NCBI GenBank assembly: GCA_003541285.1
Contig: DPMS01000856.1
Coordinates: forward strand, 1-11,840
Length of the DNA: 11,840 nucleotides
Direction of reading: 5' to 3'
DNA from: Actinomycetota bacterium
GTDB taxonomy: Bacteria > Actinomycetota > Actinomycetes > Streptosporangiales > Streptosporangiaceae
Position 1 is the stretch's first letter. Each line of letters starts with the position of its first letter. The notes under the pieces were generated by a model that had not been told where the DNA came from, made no database searches, and worked only from the letters and a program-made list of their open reading frames with translations. Of this stretch, positions 1-7,356 are shown piece after piece. A program made the position numbers and the translations under genes.

Positions 1-23
1 TCCTTCAGGGATGAAGACCTCAA

Positions 24-71
24 TGGTGGGCGCAACTGGGTTCGAACCAGTGACCCCTCGCTTGTAAGGCG
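24..71 (-). repeat. att-like tRNA-Val(UAC) 3' fragment, copy 1
   Basis: Read on the minus strand, this 48-bp block folds as the 3' part of a tRNA. It has anticodon loop CTTACAA (anticodon TAC, valine), 3' anticodon strand GCGAG, variable loop GGGTC, a T-arm with perfect 5-bp stem ACTGG/CCAGT around TTCGAAC, 3' acceptor strand TGCGCCC, discriminator A and encoded CCA. The 5' acceptor, D-arm and bases 27-28 are missing, so it is not a functional gene. The same 48 bp recurs without mismatch at 9918-9965 in the same orientation, and both copies stop at the A of CCA and inside the anticodon stem. Tyrosine-recombinase elements commonly use this sublocation of tRNA genes as attB. I infer a displaced att copy (attL/attR or a tandem-array junction). 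Confidence 0.8.
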
Positions 72-259
72 GCACGGCCCTAACGCTGTAGCAACCAGCG
101 AAAACACAGGCCGGCCGCGACTTAGAATGCAAAAGGCGAGAGGTCACTGAGATGATCTTCGCTCACCCTTCCAGGCGGCATCTCGACCTCTTGTATGCCA
201 TGAATCCACGGCATGTTCCCTGACCAGGCCCGATGCGGCCTGAGCAGGCCAGACGCTAA

Positions 260-290
260 CTCACACTAGCTGGGACTGGCTCAGACTAGC
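260..290. repeat. Direct repeat CTCACACTAGC / CTCAGACTAGC
   Basis: Two 11-bp direct repeats with one mismatch lie 20 bp apart (260-270 and 280-290). A shorter related word, CTCCTAGCA, follows at 292-300. They are about 190 bp from att copy 1. Their spacing near two helical turns would allow a protein to bind on one DNA face. Recombinase arm sites or excisionase sites are one possible reading, but no such protein is encoded in view. Confidence 0.45.
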
Positions 291-305
291 CCTCCTAGCA
301 CCATT

Positions 306-363
306 CTGCCCCTCAAACTGCCCCTCGTAATGATCTCCCGGTAGCTGCTCGAACTGCCCACTC
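306..363. repeat. Direct repeats of CTGCCC(C/A)CTC type
   Basis: CTGCCCCTC occurs at 306-314 and again at 318-326. A one-base-longer variant, CTGCCCACTC, lies at 354-363. The starts are 12 and then 36 bp apart, both multiples of 12. The block lies about 235 bp from att copy 1 and outside any recognised gene. Function unknown; arm-type binding sites of a lost or trans-acting recombinase are a speculation. Confidence 0.4.
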
Positions 364-747
364 TCACAGTCGTCGACCCTACATTCGAAGACCAACGCGG
401 CCAGGCGAACGTGCCGGTAGCAGCGGCCACGACCCGCCTCGCGACCGCGCCGGGAGCTTCTGACGCCTCCCCCCTTACGGCCATCTCACCGGCCGCCATG
501 TCGCTACCCAGAGTGAGAGCGCAAGTAGTCCCTGCCCTCCGAGCCGCTCTCCCTGCCGACTCGGCCGGCTGACTCGCGCTCGGCGCGATTTGTCTGTGGC
601 GCGCAGATCGTCCGTTTCTGCATGACTGTGTTGACGTCGCGGCTGCACCGGCACCGTGCCTCGGACGCCGAGCCTGCTGCGCAATGCCTCATCTGACGAC
701 CGGCGGATGAAGCGATACAGCTTCCCGCCCAGGGGGAGGGTCTGGTG

Positions 748-2151
748 TCAGCTCGCAACCAGATTGGCCCCGCCGTTCGCCACGTCCTGCGGGGTGCGGA
801 GCGGCACCCTGGCGTCGACAACGGTGCCGGCGCCTGGCGCCGAGCGCACCTCGAGGTCGCCATCGAGGAGGCGCGCGCGCTCGCGCATGCCCAGCAGGCC
901 GAGGTGCGTTGCCGTCAGGTCGTCGAACTCGTCTGGCGTAAAGCCGCGCCCGTCGTCGGCTACCGTGAGCCTCAGCTCGTCGGCGCCGAACCCGACCGTT
1001 ACCTGCAGCCGACGTGCCTCGGCGTGGCGAAGCGAGTTGCGCACCGCCTCCTGGATGATCCGGAAGGTGCCGAGCTCAATGTCTCCGGCGAGGCGGACCG
1101 CCTCTCCGGTGACCTGCAGATCGGCATGCAGATCTGCCTCCTCCTCGTCGACGTCAGCAAGCAGGCCGGAGAGCGCAGCGACCAGGCCGAGGTGGTCGAG
1201 GGTAGGCGGTCTGAGTTCCCGCGCGAGACCACGCAGACGGAGTCCTGCATCAAACGCCTGCCGGTGCGCACGGGCCAGCCTGTCAGCAGCGGAGGCAGGA
1301 ATTCCCGGGGTCTCGGCGAGGCTCTCCAGGTGGCGCGCCAGGTGAAGAAACAACTGGAGCGGTTCGTCGTGCAGCTCGCGCGCAAGGCGCCGCCGCTGGT
1401 CCTCTTCGGCTTGGACCACGAGCGCGGCGTAGTGCGTGGCGAGGCGGCGATCACGGTGCTCCTCGGTGACGTCCTCGAAGATCGCCTGGGTCGAGGCGGC
1501 GCCAGTGCCGGGTGGCAACGACACCAGCCCGAGCCGGTAGTCCCGGCCATCGGGCAGGCTCAGCACTCGCCGGGCCTGCTCCCCCAGGGGAAAGCCCCCG
1601 GGGAGGAGGCTCCGGCCATGACGGCCGGTCAAGTTCCCGTTAAAGATCGCCGTGGCCGCCGGGTTGGCGTCGCATACCACGCCCTCGGCGTCGAGAAGAA
1701 GGATCGGCGCGCGGGCGGTCTCATAGAGCTGGCGGTAGCGGGTCTCCGCCACCTCGGCCCGTGCGCGCGCGAGCCGCTCGGCCGCCACGCCCCAGCCGAC
1801 GGCGACGGCCACGATGTCGAGCGTGGCGAGCTCTACGTAGTGCGCCCACAAATTGATGCGCCCCATGCCTTGCAGGCTGAAGGTGATGTCGAGGCTCATG
1901 AGCAGCGTCACCCACGCCGCTGTGACGAGCGAGCCGCGCAGCCCGAAGTTGAGCGCCGCGTACAGCAGCGGAAAGAGGAACAGCGCTTCGAACGCCAGGT
2001 GCGGGACGACGGCGAACGGTCTGGTGCCCAAGCCACCGTCAGCGAGCTCGTGCAGCAGAAACACGACCGCGACAAGCGCCTGCACCACCCAGAAGCGGTG
2101 GTCGCGCACCGGCAGCCAGGCTGCCCGGCGCCCCTCGCCGGGGCTGCTCAC
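748..2151 (-). CDS. Orphan NarL-type sensor histidine kinase with 4 TM segments and PAS domain
   Basis: Membrane sensor kinase of the HisKA_3/HPK7 type. Numbered from the chosen start (467 aa), four hydrophobic segments at about 20-36, 48-68, 72-91 and 104-123 are followed by a linker and a PAS-like domain at about 138-230. The dimerisation/phosphoacceptor helix carries ELHDEPLQ (His261; the HDxxxQ pattern is linked to phosphatase activity in this family). The ATPase domain has the N box QEAVRNSLRHA (Glu368, Asn372), the G1 box DDGRGF (399-404) and GLLGMRERA (418-426). I chose GTG 2151 because GGGAGG at 2160-2165 sits 8 nt upstream. The frame runs open to a GTG at 2211 (487 aa) that has no ribosome site. 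NarL-type kinases normally sit beside a LuxR-type response regulator; none is present on either side. Its signal and target promoter cannot be read from the sequence. Confidence 0.9.
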   Translation of the reverse strand: MSSPGEGRRAAWLPVRDHRFWVVQALVAVVFLLHELADGGLGTRPFAVVPHLAFEALFLFPLLYAALNFGLRGSLVTAAWVTLLMSLDITFSLQGMGRINLWAHYVELATLDIVAVAVGWGVAAERLARARAEVAETRYRQLYETARAPILLLDAEGVVCDANPAATAIFNGNLTGRHGRSLLPGGFPLGEQARRVLSLPDGRDYRLGLVSLPPGTGAASTQAIFEDVTEEHRDRRLATHYAALVVQAEEDQRRRLARELHDEPLQLFLHLARHLESLAETPGIPASAADRLARAHRQAFDAGLRLRGLARELRPPTLDHLGLVAALSGLLADVDEEEADLHADLQVTGEAVRLAGDIELGTFRIIQEAVRNSLRHAEARRLQVTVGFGADELRLTVADDGRGFTPDEFDDLTATHLGLLGMRERARLLDGDLEVRSAPGAGTVVDARVPLRTPQDVANGGANLVAS

Positions 2152-2719
2152 CAGCTCCGCCTCCCTGCCAGGGCCTGCGACAGATCCCGTAGCACCAGCC
2201 CGCCATCCCACGCTACCGCGCGGCGGACCGCTCGGCGCACGGTCGCGCCGGAAGAATCCGCGTCAAGACCGCCGCGTCATTCTGCGGCCAGTCCCGCGAT
2301 CCCACGTTCACCGCCGCCAGGCACACCAGCTTCCCGACAGTCCCTGTCCGAGCGCGAGCACCGGTTCGCCGGGCGCCACAAGATTCCGATTCGGCCGCAC
2401 CGCCGACACGAACTAACGGGATATCGCACGCATATCACCCCGTTCTGTGCAGCCTGCCACACGCAGCCGACCCCGGAATCGCCGCACATATCGACCATTC
2501 GATTGCGACACGGCGGGCACGCCAACCCGCCTGTACCCCGGTACCGAACGGCGGCTCTGTGTGCGTTCTCCGTGCCCCTCTCCGTCACCCAGCGTAGTGC
2601 CGGACCTGCCGAATCGGCGCGGCCGTCACCGGACCGCCCGGGATGGCGCCTGCGCGCATATCACGTAGATCTGTGTTGGAGTTCCCAGCAGCGGCGATCT
2701 CGCCGCGCCCTTGTCGATC
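2152..2719. other. Non-coding 0.57-kb stretch between kinase and reductase genes
   Basis: No protein family is recognisable on either strand; long frames here are antisense or chance frames of GC-rich DNA. The kinase promoter should lie here if the kinase is transcribed alone. The only structure I note is CGCATATCAC, present at 2429-2438 and 2655-2664, and a small inverted repeat GATAT-N7-ATATC at 2420-2436. A regulatory role is possible but not supported further. Confidence 0.5.
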
Positions 2720-3253
2720 TCAGAGCCGGGAGGGATCCGCCGGCCGGAATGCTATGAACCGCCGAGCGCTGATGAAGTCCTTTGCAGCAGTATCCGAGCG
2801 AAGGTCCTCCCAGCCCATGATCCATGTAGCGAGGCGCAACCTCCATGGGTGCCGGAGCCGGAAGCCGGCTACCACAGCCAGGCTCTCATCCTCGGAGAGG
2901 AAGCGCTGCTGCGGGGTGAACGATTCCCGCCCGATCTGGACCTGCAGCGCCGGGCGGGCCCGGATGTTGCGGATCCAGTCGGCGTCCTGGCCCCAGGCCG
3001 AGAAGATGACTGCCTCGTGGGTGTCCGGGTCGTACCTCAAGACCATGGCGACGGCGGAGTAGAGCTTGCCGGTTTTGCGTCCGGCGTGGACCAGCCGCAG
3101 GAACGTGTGGCCCAGGAGCCAGCCCCATCCGCGGCGATACAGGGGCAGCGGTATCCGGAAGACTGCCAGAGCGAGACGACCTGGCTGCCGGCGAAGACCG
3201 AGGAATGGTTTCGCGCTTCTGGCGGCTGGATGCGAAGCGGCAGAGCCTCCCAC
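2720..3253 (-). CDS. Nitroreductase-family deazaflavin (F420)-dependent oxidoreductase
   Basis: Small split-barrel flavin-type reductase of the Ddn/DUF385 family. Members use reduced coenzyme F420 (some use other flavins) to reduce quinones, nitroaromatics or similar substrates. Signs are the N-terminal helix LPLYRRGWGWLLGH, the conserved loop RLVHAGRKTGK (residues 53-63 of the 177-aa form), a strand with VLRYD, then FSAWGQDADWIRNIRARP (84-101), which matches the family's SGWG..ADWYRN..A.P block, and QQRFLSEDE near 115-123. Start: GTG 3253 has GGAGG at 3262-3266 with 8-nt spacing. Upstream GTGs in frame, up to 3283, would add up to 10 residues. The C-terminal tail after about residue 155 is not recognisable. 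Substrate is unknown; a role in redox stress or xenobiotic reduction is inference. Family membership implies the host makes F420, which fits Actinobacteria. Confidence 0.85.
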   Translation of the reverse strand: MGGSAASHPAARSAKPFLGLRRQPGRLALAVFRIPLPLYRRGWGWLLGHTFLRLVHAGRKTGKLYSAVAMVLRYDPDTHEAVIFSAWGQDADWIRNIRARPALQVQIGRESFTPQQRFLSEDESLAVVAGFRLRHPWRLRLATWIMGWEDLRSDTAAKDFISARRFIAFRPADPSRL

Positions 3254-3795
3254 TGCCACCACCTCCGAACCGGCACGGACCACATCTGGTTCTCACGCCC
3301 AGCGAATGACGGCGTCGATATTTGACACCAGAGGCGAACGTCCTTGTTGGCCTCGCGGAGAGTCGCAGGCGGGCCCGGCGCTGACCGGCGGCGCGCTTTG
3401 CTCGGGGTGGTTCCGCCTGACACGATCGTGCACCCTCATGGGGCGGCCAGGCAGGGAAGCAGGTCCTCGCCATGCTGGGACGAGGGTCGCCGGCCACGGC
3501 AGGCCCCAGCCTGGCCGCGCCGGCCCGGTTGAGACACCTGAGCCGGAGAATCCGGCTCAATCGCACGTACCACTTCCCGGAGCCGTCGAGATATGGCGGG
3601 CCCCGGGGGGCGTGTGTGTCGGTGCGGATGATGCGCAGCATCACTCCTTGCCAATTGGCACCCTGATCTGTCCTGGCCCTGCGCCGCAACGTCATGATCA
3701 CCGGCTGCCGGGGAAACCACGCCGGGGTGCTGACTGGCCCTGCTCCACGCAGTCATGCTCGCCGACTTCCTGACTGCCTGTCGTTTGGACGGCTG
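3254..3795. other. Intergenic stretch, no gene recognised
   Basis: About 540 bp separate the reductase start from the stop of the small 2TM gene. Several frames are open because of GC bias, but none shows a recognisable domain or a matched start signal. One clear palindrome is present (3539-3559, listed separately). The reductase promoter is expected here; I could not assign -35/-10 boxes with confidence. Confidence 0.5.
3539..3559. repeat. Perfect 9-bp hairpin / inverted repeat
   Basis: TGAGCCGGA and TCCGGCTCA pair perfectly around a GAA loop. It lies between the 2TM gene stop (3796) and the reductase start (3253), both on the minus strand. No T-run follows on either strand, so it is a poor intrinsic terminator. 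It could be an operator, an attenuating hairpin or a processing site. Confidence 0.5.
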
Positions 3796-4086
3796 TTACC
3801 CAGCAGAGTGAGTGAGTGCCCGCCGTTCGATGTCCATCTGGTGCCGCTGGATCATCTCTTCGAGGTGCCGGTAGCCGAACCACCAGTGCAGGAACAGGCC
3901 GAGGACCATGCCGACGACTGGGAACACCGACCACGGGAACTCCGGGGCGGCGAACACGTTGATCACGATCACGATGGCGCAGACCAGCACGGTGACCGCT
4001 GCGTGGACCCCGATGCCGATCCGCGCCTGGGTGATCGACACCTCACGCTCGGCCCGTTGGTAGTCCTTCAAGGAGATGGTTGCCAT
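3796..4086 (-). CDS. Small 2TM-domain membrane protein
   Basis: A 96-residue protein matching the 2TM domain family, found alone or fused to regulators in many bacteria. A basic/amphipathic N-terminus (residues 1-22) leads to TM1 (about 24-46), the short loop AAPEFPW, TM2 (about 53-72, FPVVGMVLGLFLHWWFG) and a charged cytoplasmic tail with HLEEMIQRHQMDIERR. ATG 4086 is chosen because GGGAGG lies 8 nt upstream. An in-frame GTG at 4095 overlaps the previous gene's stop as GTGA but is too close to that ribosome site. The upstream membrane protein ends at 4092, so the two genes are co-transcribed and likely coupled. Function unknown; a small partner or regulator of the upstream membrane protein is an inference. 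Confidence 0.8.
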   Translation of the reverse strand: MATISLKDYQRAEREVSITQARIGIGVHAAVTVLVCAIVIVINVFAAPEFPWSVFPVVGMVLGLFLHWWFGYRHLEEMIQRHQMDIERRALTHSAG

Positions 4087-4091
4087 TCCTG

Positions 4092-4859
4092 TCACCTCCC
4101 GTGCAGAAGAGGCCTGTGCCTGCCCGGCGAGGGCTTACGAGCGCTAGCCCCTGGCGCGGCTTCCGGCCGGGGCGCTGGGACCATGATGGGCCGGGTCAGC
4201 GGCGGCAGTTCGGTGCCGTGCAGGATCGCCACGGTGTGCATCAGCACATGCCCGAGCGCCGGTGCGATCACGCTTGCGGTCACGAGGTACCCGACTGTGA
4301 GCAGCCCGCAGCCGACTGAGATCGGCACCAGCTGCCGGTTGCGGTACTCGGCGTAGCCGAGGTGGTGCACGACGATCACCACGACGCTGGCGAGCACCGG
4401 CAGCGTCCACCGGGCCAGCCCCCCGCCGAAACCGTTCCACCCGAGTGAATGGACAAGCTGCCAGGTGATGAACGCGGGCAGTGCCGACAGCAGCACCCCC
4501 TCGGTGACGCCGTAGACGACACCCTCCCACACGAGGGCTACCCCAAGCGCCCGCCCGGTGCGCCGGTTCGATGCGGGCAGCCGGGTCATCCCGAATGCCG
4601 GGAAGGCGGCAACCAGTGGGGCGGCGAGCAGGCCCCATCCCCAGCGGGTGGTCAATAGATCGCCTGCGCCGAGGCCCAGCCACGCAACGTAGCCTGCCGA
4701 CAATGCGCTAGTGACCACGAAGAGCGCGCCAATATACAGGGGCCTCCCCAGGCGCAGCCGGTTTGCGAGCAGCCAGCTAACCGCGAAGGCCGCCACGGAC
4801 AGACCGATTAGCCAGAACAACGACCCTGTCCACGATGCTGCTGGCGTAGGAACTGGCAT
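4092..4859 (-). CDS. Polytopic membrane protein, divergent CPBP-like
   Basis: 255-residue integral membrane protein with about seven hydrophobic segments (approx. 12-32, 41-61, 72-92, 105-130, 152-168, 179-198, 201-214) and a Pro/Arg-rich tail. Glu112 and Glu120 (VWEGVVYGVTEG), His165/His166 (VVHHLGY) and His204/His208 (GHVLMH) sit inside membrane helices. That layout resembles the Glu/His metal site of CPBP (Abi) intramembrane proteases. The classical EExxxR motif is absent, so protease activity is uncertain. ATG 4859 is preceded by GGGGG at 8-nt spacing; the frame is open 39 codons further upstream (to 4976), but that extension lacks hydrophobic or conserved character. It is the first gene of a two-gene unit with the 2TM protein. 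I recognise it as a conserved actinobacterial hypothetical rather than a named protein. Confidence 0.75.
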   Translation of the reverse strand: MPVPTPAASWTGSLFWLIGLSVAAFAVSWLLANRLRLGRPLYIGALFVVTSALSAGYVAWLGLGAGDLLTTRWGWGLLAAPLVAAFPAFGMTRLPASNRRTGRALGVALVWEGVVYGVTEGVLLSALPAFITWQLVHSLGWNGFGGGLARWTLPVLASVVVIVVHHLGYAEYRNRQLVPISVGCGLLTVGYLVTASVIAPALGHVLMHTVAILHGTELPPLTRPIMVPAPRPEAAPGASARKPSPGRHRPLLHGR

Positions 4860-4993
4860 AAGAACCACCCCCTTGGCCTCACCCTCATCATCTAGCAACG
4901 CCGCAGGCGACCGCGGGCGGCGAACGCCCCGACATGACCATCCGAAAGTCCTGGTAGACCAAGTAGTCGTCCACACTCACCAGCCGATGCAGG

Positions 4994-5012
4994 GCAGATC
5001 ACGGCGATCTGC
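4994..5012. promoter_or_regulatory. Candidate operator: GCAGATC-N5-GATCTGC
   Basis: Perfect 7-bp inverted repeat with a 5-bp spacer. It lies in the 356-bp region between the divergent membrane-protein gene (start 4859) and the exporter operon (start 5216). A 12-bp palindrome, GCGCTCGAGCGC, lies just downstream at 5020-5031. Dyads of this size upstream of drug-type ABC-2 exporters are commonly bound by TetR-family repressors. No such regulator is encoded in the window, so the assignment is inference. Confidence 0.45.
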
Positions 5013-5215
5013 GGAAATTGCGCTCGAGCGCGTGCAGCCTCCCGCGTGCGAGCGATCGTCACTCACGGCCGGGGACGTCACGCGGACAGCCAGTAAGGCC
5101 ACCCTGGTGATCGGGTCAGTGGTCCTGGGCTTCGCGGGCCGTTGGCCACTTACTAGGTAGTGTGCCGGAAACCGATGGTGGATGGATCACTCACGCCTGC
5201 ACGGGGAGGCAGGTG

Positions 5216-6175
5216 ATGGCGCGAACTGGTGATCTCGCAGCGCGGGACCCGGCGGACCGGGCAATGGCCGCGCCTGTGCTGGAGTGCCGTGGCCTGCGTG
5301 AGGCGTTCGGTGATCTGGTTGCGGTCGACGATGTCAGTTTCTACATCTCCCCTGGTGAAACCTACGGGCTGCTGGGCCCTAATGGTGCGAGGAAGACCAC
5401 CACGATCTCGATGGTTGCCGGGCTGCTTGAGCGGGAGGCAGGGCAGGTCCTTGTTGACGGCAAGCCGATGACCACCACCAGCGTGGGGGTCAAGGCGCTG
5501 TGCGGGTATGTGCCGCAGGAGGTCGCGGTCTACCCCGACCTGACGGGGCGGGAGAACCTGCGGTTCTTCGCCAGCCTGTATGGCATGCGGGGGACGCGGG
5601 CGCACCGGCGGGTGGAGGAGATCCTGGACACCATTGGCCTGACGGCACGGGGCGGCGACCAGGTCAAGAAGTACTCCGGCGGGATGCAGCGGCGGCTCAA
5701 TATCGGGATCGGGTTGCTGCACCGGCCCAGGCTGCTCATCCTCGATGAGCCCACGGTGGGCGTGGACCCGCAAAGCCGCAACGCCATCTTGGAGAGCGTG
5801 GAATCCCTCGCTAGTGAGGGCATGGCGGTCCTGTACACCACGCACTACATGGAAGAGGCGCAACGGCTGCGACCGCGTCGGGATCATCGACCAGGGCAGG
5901 CTCCAGGCGGAGGGCACCTCCCGAGAGCTTGTGGCCATGGTCGGCGAGCAGGACCGGGTGCACGTGGATGCCTCGGGTGATCTTGAGGCGGCGGCGCGGG
6001 CCTGCGCCGCCGTGGCTGGGGTACGGCGTGCGGCAGTCGCCGATTCGGCGATCGACGTGATCGCAGACCACCTTGGTGCGCTGCTGCCACCGCGCACGTG
6101 AGCTCGGTGGAGGTGACTGAGCCGAATCTGGAGGCGGTCTTCTTGCACCTGACCGGCCGGGCGCTGAGGGACTGA
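5216..6175 (+). pseudogene. ABC-2 exporter ATPase, frameshifted twice and Walker A mutated
   Basis: Drug/antibiotic-type ABC ATPase. ATG 5216 follows GGGGAGG (5203-5209). Frame 1 contains the whole nucleotide-binding core: Walker A GPNGARKTT (54-62), Q-loop Gln101, signature YSGGMQ (153-158), Walker B LLILDEP (Asp177, Glu178) and H-loop His210. Three lesions are visible. The third Walker A glycine is Arg59 (AGG at 5390-5392, one base from GGG). After Leu218 the coding register jumps at 5867-5870: expected CTG-TGC reads CTGC, as if TG were lost, and frame 1 ends at 5980. The second register (CDRVGIIDQG to about 6085) then gives way to the original one, ending in EVTEPNLEAVFLHLTGRALRD with a stop at 6173-6175. 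It sits 2 nt before the permease ATG 6178. Probably non-functional; the indels alone could be sequencing errors. Confidence 0.85.
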
Positions 6176-6177
6176 CG

Positions 6178-7356
6178 ATGCGTGCGGCGCTGCTCATCGC
6201 GGGCAAGGATCTGCGGCAGCGACTGCGGGACGCCTCGGCGATCCTGATGGCGGTCGTCTTGCCGCTCGCGCTTGCCGCGGTCCTGAGCGTCACGCTCGGC
6301 CGGGCTGTCGAGGTCTCCCGGATCCCGGTCGCCGTGGCCGATCTGGACCACGGATCCATGGCGCAGGCTTTCCGGCAGCAGGTGCTCGGCCCTGTGCAGC
6401 GTCATGGCCTCATACGGCTGGCCACTGCCCCCACCATGGCCCAGGCCCGGCGGCTGGTGGACCGCGGGACCGTCCAGGCCGCGATCGTGATCCCGCCCGG
6501 GTTCTCGCACACCGTGCAAGCTGGCGGCACCGCGGATCTGCAGGTCATTGGGGACGTGGACCAGCCGGTCGCGGCGAGCGTGGCCCAGTCCCTGGCAACG
6601 AGCTTCGCGCAGGATCTGAACGCTGTCCGCCTGTCGGTGGCAACCGCGCTGCATGCGCCGGGACTGCCCTCGTCCGCGCAGGTACCGGCGGGCCTGGCCG
6701 AGCAGGCGTCCCGGATGTCGTCCCCGGTCTCGGTCGAGGATGTGTCGGCGGCCAGCAAAGAACTCGACGCCAAGACCTATGTCGCGGCCGGCATGGCCGT
6801 GTTCTTCCTGTTCTTCACCGTCCAGTTCGGGGTGACCAGCCTGCTTGATGAGCGCAAGGACGGGACGCTGGCCCGGTTGCTGGCCGCACCGGTCAGCCGG
6901 GGCTCCATCCTCGGCGGCAAAGTCTTGACCAGCTTCCTGCTCGGCATCATCAGCATGACGGTGCTGATCGTTGCCACCGGGCTGTTCCTCGGCGCCCACT
7001 GGGGGAACCCAGCCGGCGTGGCCATCCTGGTCCTGGCCGGGGTGACCGCCGCCACCGCCGTCATGGTGCTGGTGGCCACGCTGGCCAAGACCTCCGAGCA
7101 GGTCGGCACCTGGCAGACGATCATCGCACTGGTGCTCGGCATGCTGGGCGGCAGCTTCTTCCCGCTGTCCCAGGCGGGCGGGCTCTTCGCCAAGGCCAGC
7201 CTGATCACGCCACATGCCTGGTTCCTGCGCGGGCTCGGCGACCTGGCTGGCGGAGCCGGCCCGGCGGCGGTACTGCCCGCCGCCGCCGTCCTCGTATTCG
7301 CGGCCATAGTAGGTGGCATCGGGCTGATGCGGCTGCGGAAACTGGCTGAGCTATGA
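6178..7356 (+). CDS. ABC-2 type transporter permease 1
   Basis: Full-length 392-residue ABC2_membrane_3-type permease. After the cytosolic start MRAALLIAGKDLRQRLRD comes TM1 (about 21-41), then a large extracytoplasmic domain (42-199) with the family's VAVADLDHG and AAIVIPPGFS blocks. TM2 follows (about 201-222), then the conserved cytosolic coupling segment DERKDGTLARLLAAPVSR (224-241) and TM3-TM6 (about 249-271, 281-303, 313-335, 365-385), with SLITPHAWFLRGL before the last helix. It starts 2 nt after the ATPase stop, and its TGA overlaps the next gene's ATG (ATGA, 7353-7356), so all three are one operon. It should pair with permease 2 as the membrane half of an exporter for a lipophilic compound. 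The reading frame is undamaged, unlike both neighbours. Substrate unknown. Confidence 0.9.
   Translation: MRAALLIAGKDLRQRLRDASAILMAVVLPLALAAVLSVTLGRAVEVSRIPVAVADLDHGSMAQAFRQQVLGPVQRHGLIRLATAPTMAQARRLVDRGTVQAAIVIPPGFSHTVQAGGTADLQVIGDVDQPVAASVAQSLATSFAQDLNAVRLSVATALHAPGLPSSAQVPAGLAEQASRMSSPVSVEDVSAASKELDAKTYVAAGMAVFFLFFTVQFGVTSLLDERKDGTLARLLAAPVSRGSILGGKVLTSFLLGIISMTVLIVATGLFLGAHWGNPAGVAILVLAGVTAATAVMVLVATLAKTSEQVGTWQTIIALVLGMLGGSFFPLSQAGGLFAKASLITPHAWFLRGLGDLAGGAGPAAVLPAAAVLVFAAIVGGIGLMRLRKLAEL

Larger units (their letters stand above)
72..747. other. Non-coding 0.68-kb stretch beside att copy 1
   Basis: I find no protein-like reading frame here; the frames that are open look like translated noise or antisense of the kinase gene's 3' end. 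In particular there is no response regulator and no integrase, the two genes one would expect beside a sensor kinase or an att site. What is present are short direct repeats (CTCACACTAGC/CTCAGACTAGC at 260-290, and CTGCCC-type repeats at 306-363), described separately. No clear terminator was seen after the kinase stop at 748. Confidence 0.6.

Noticed and set aside
24..71. A complete tRNA gene
   Set aside because: Only nucleotides 29-76 are present; the sequence to the right (minus-strand upstream) does not supply an acceptor 5' strand or D-arm. The same holds for 9918-9965.
745..2757. 670-codon plus-strand open frame
   Set aside because: It is antisense to the histidine kinase, whose motifs are unmistakable on the other strand. 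The frame has no domain and is kept open by GC bias.
3539..3610. Group II intron domain V-like sequence
   Set aside because: The GAGCCGG...TCGCACGTAC words recall domain V, but the segment does not fold with the conserved AGC triad helix, GNRA loop and closing GGTTC strand, and no reverse transcriptase is present.
2886..3701. 271-codon minus-strand frame overlapping the reductase
   Set aside because: Arg/Pro-rich translation typical of the wrong frame, and it overlaps the well-supported reductase gene.
5867..6100. Programmed frameshifting in the ATPase
   Set aside because: No slippery heptamer or downstream structure was seen, a -2-type jump followed by a compensating one is not a known programmed pattern, and the Walker A mutation suggests decay.
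5153..7215. Long minus-strand frames opposite the exporter operon
   Set aside because: They are His/Gln/Arg-rich shadows of the ATPase and permease 1, which carry clear ABC motifs on the plus strand.
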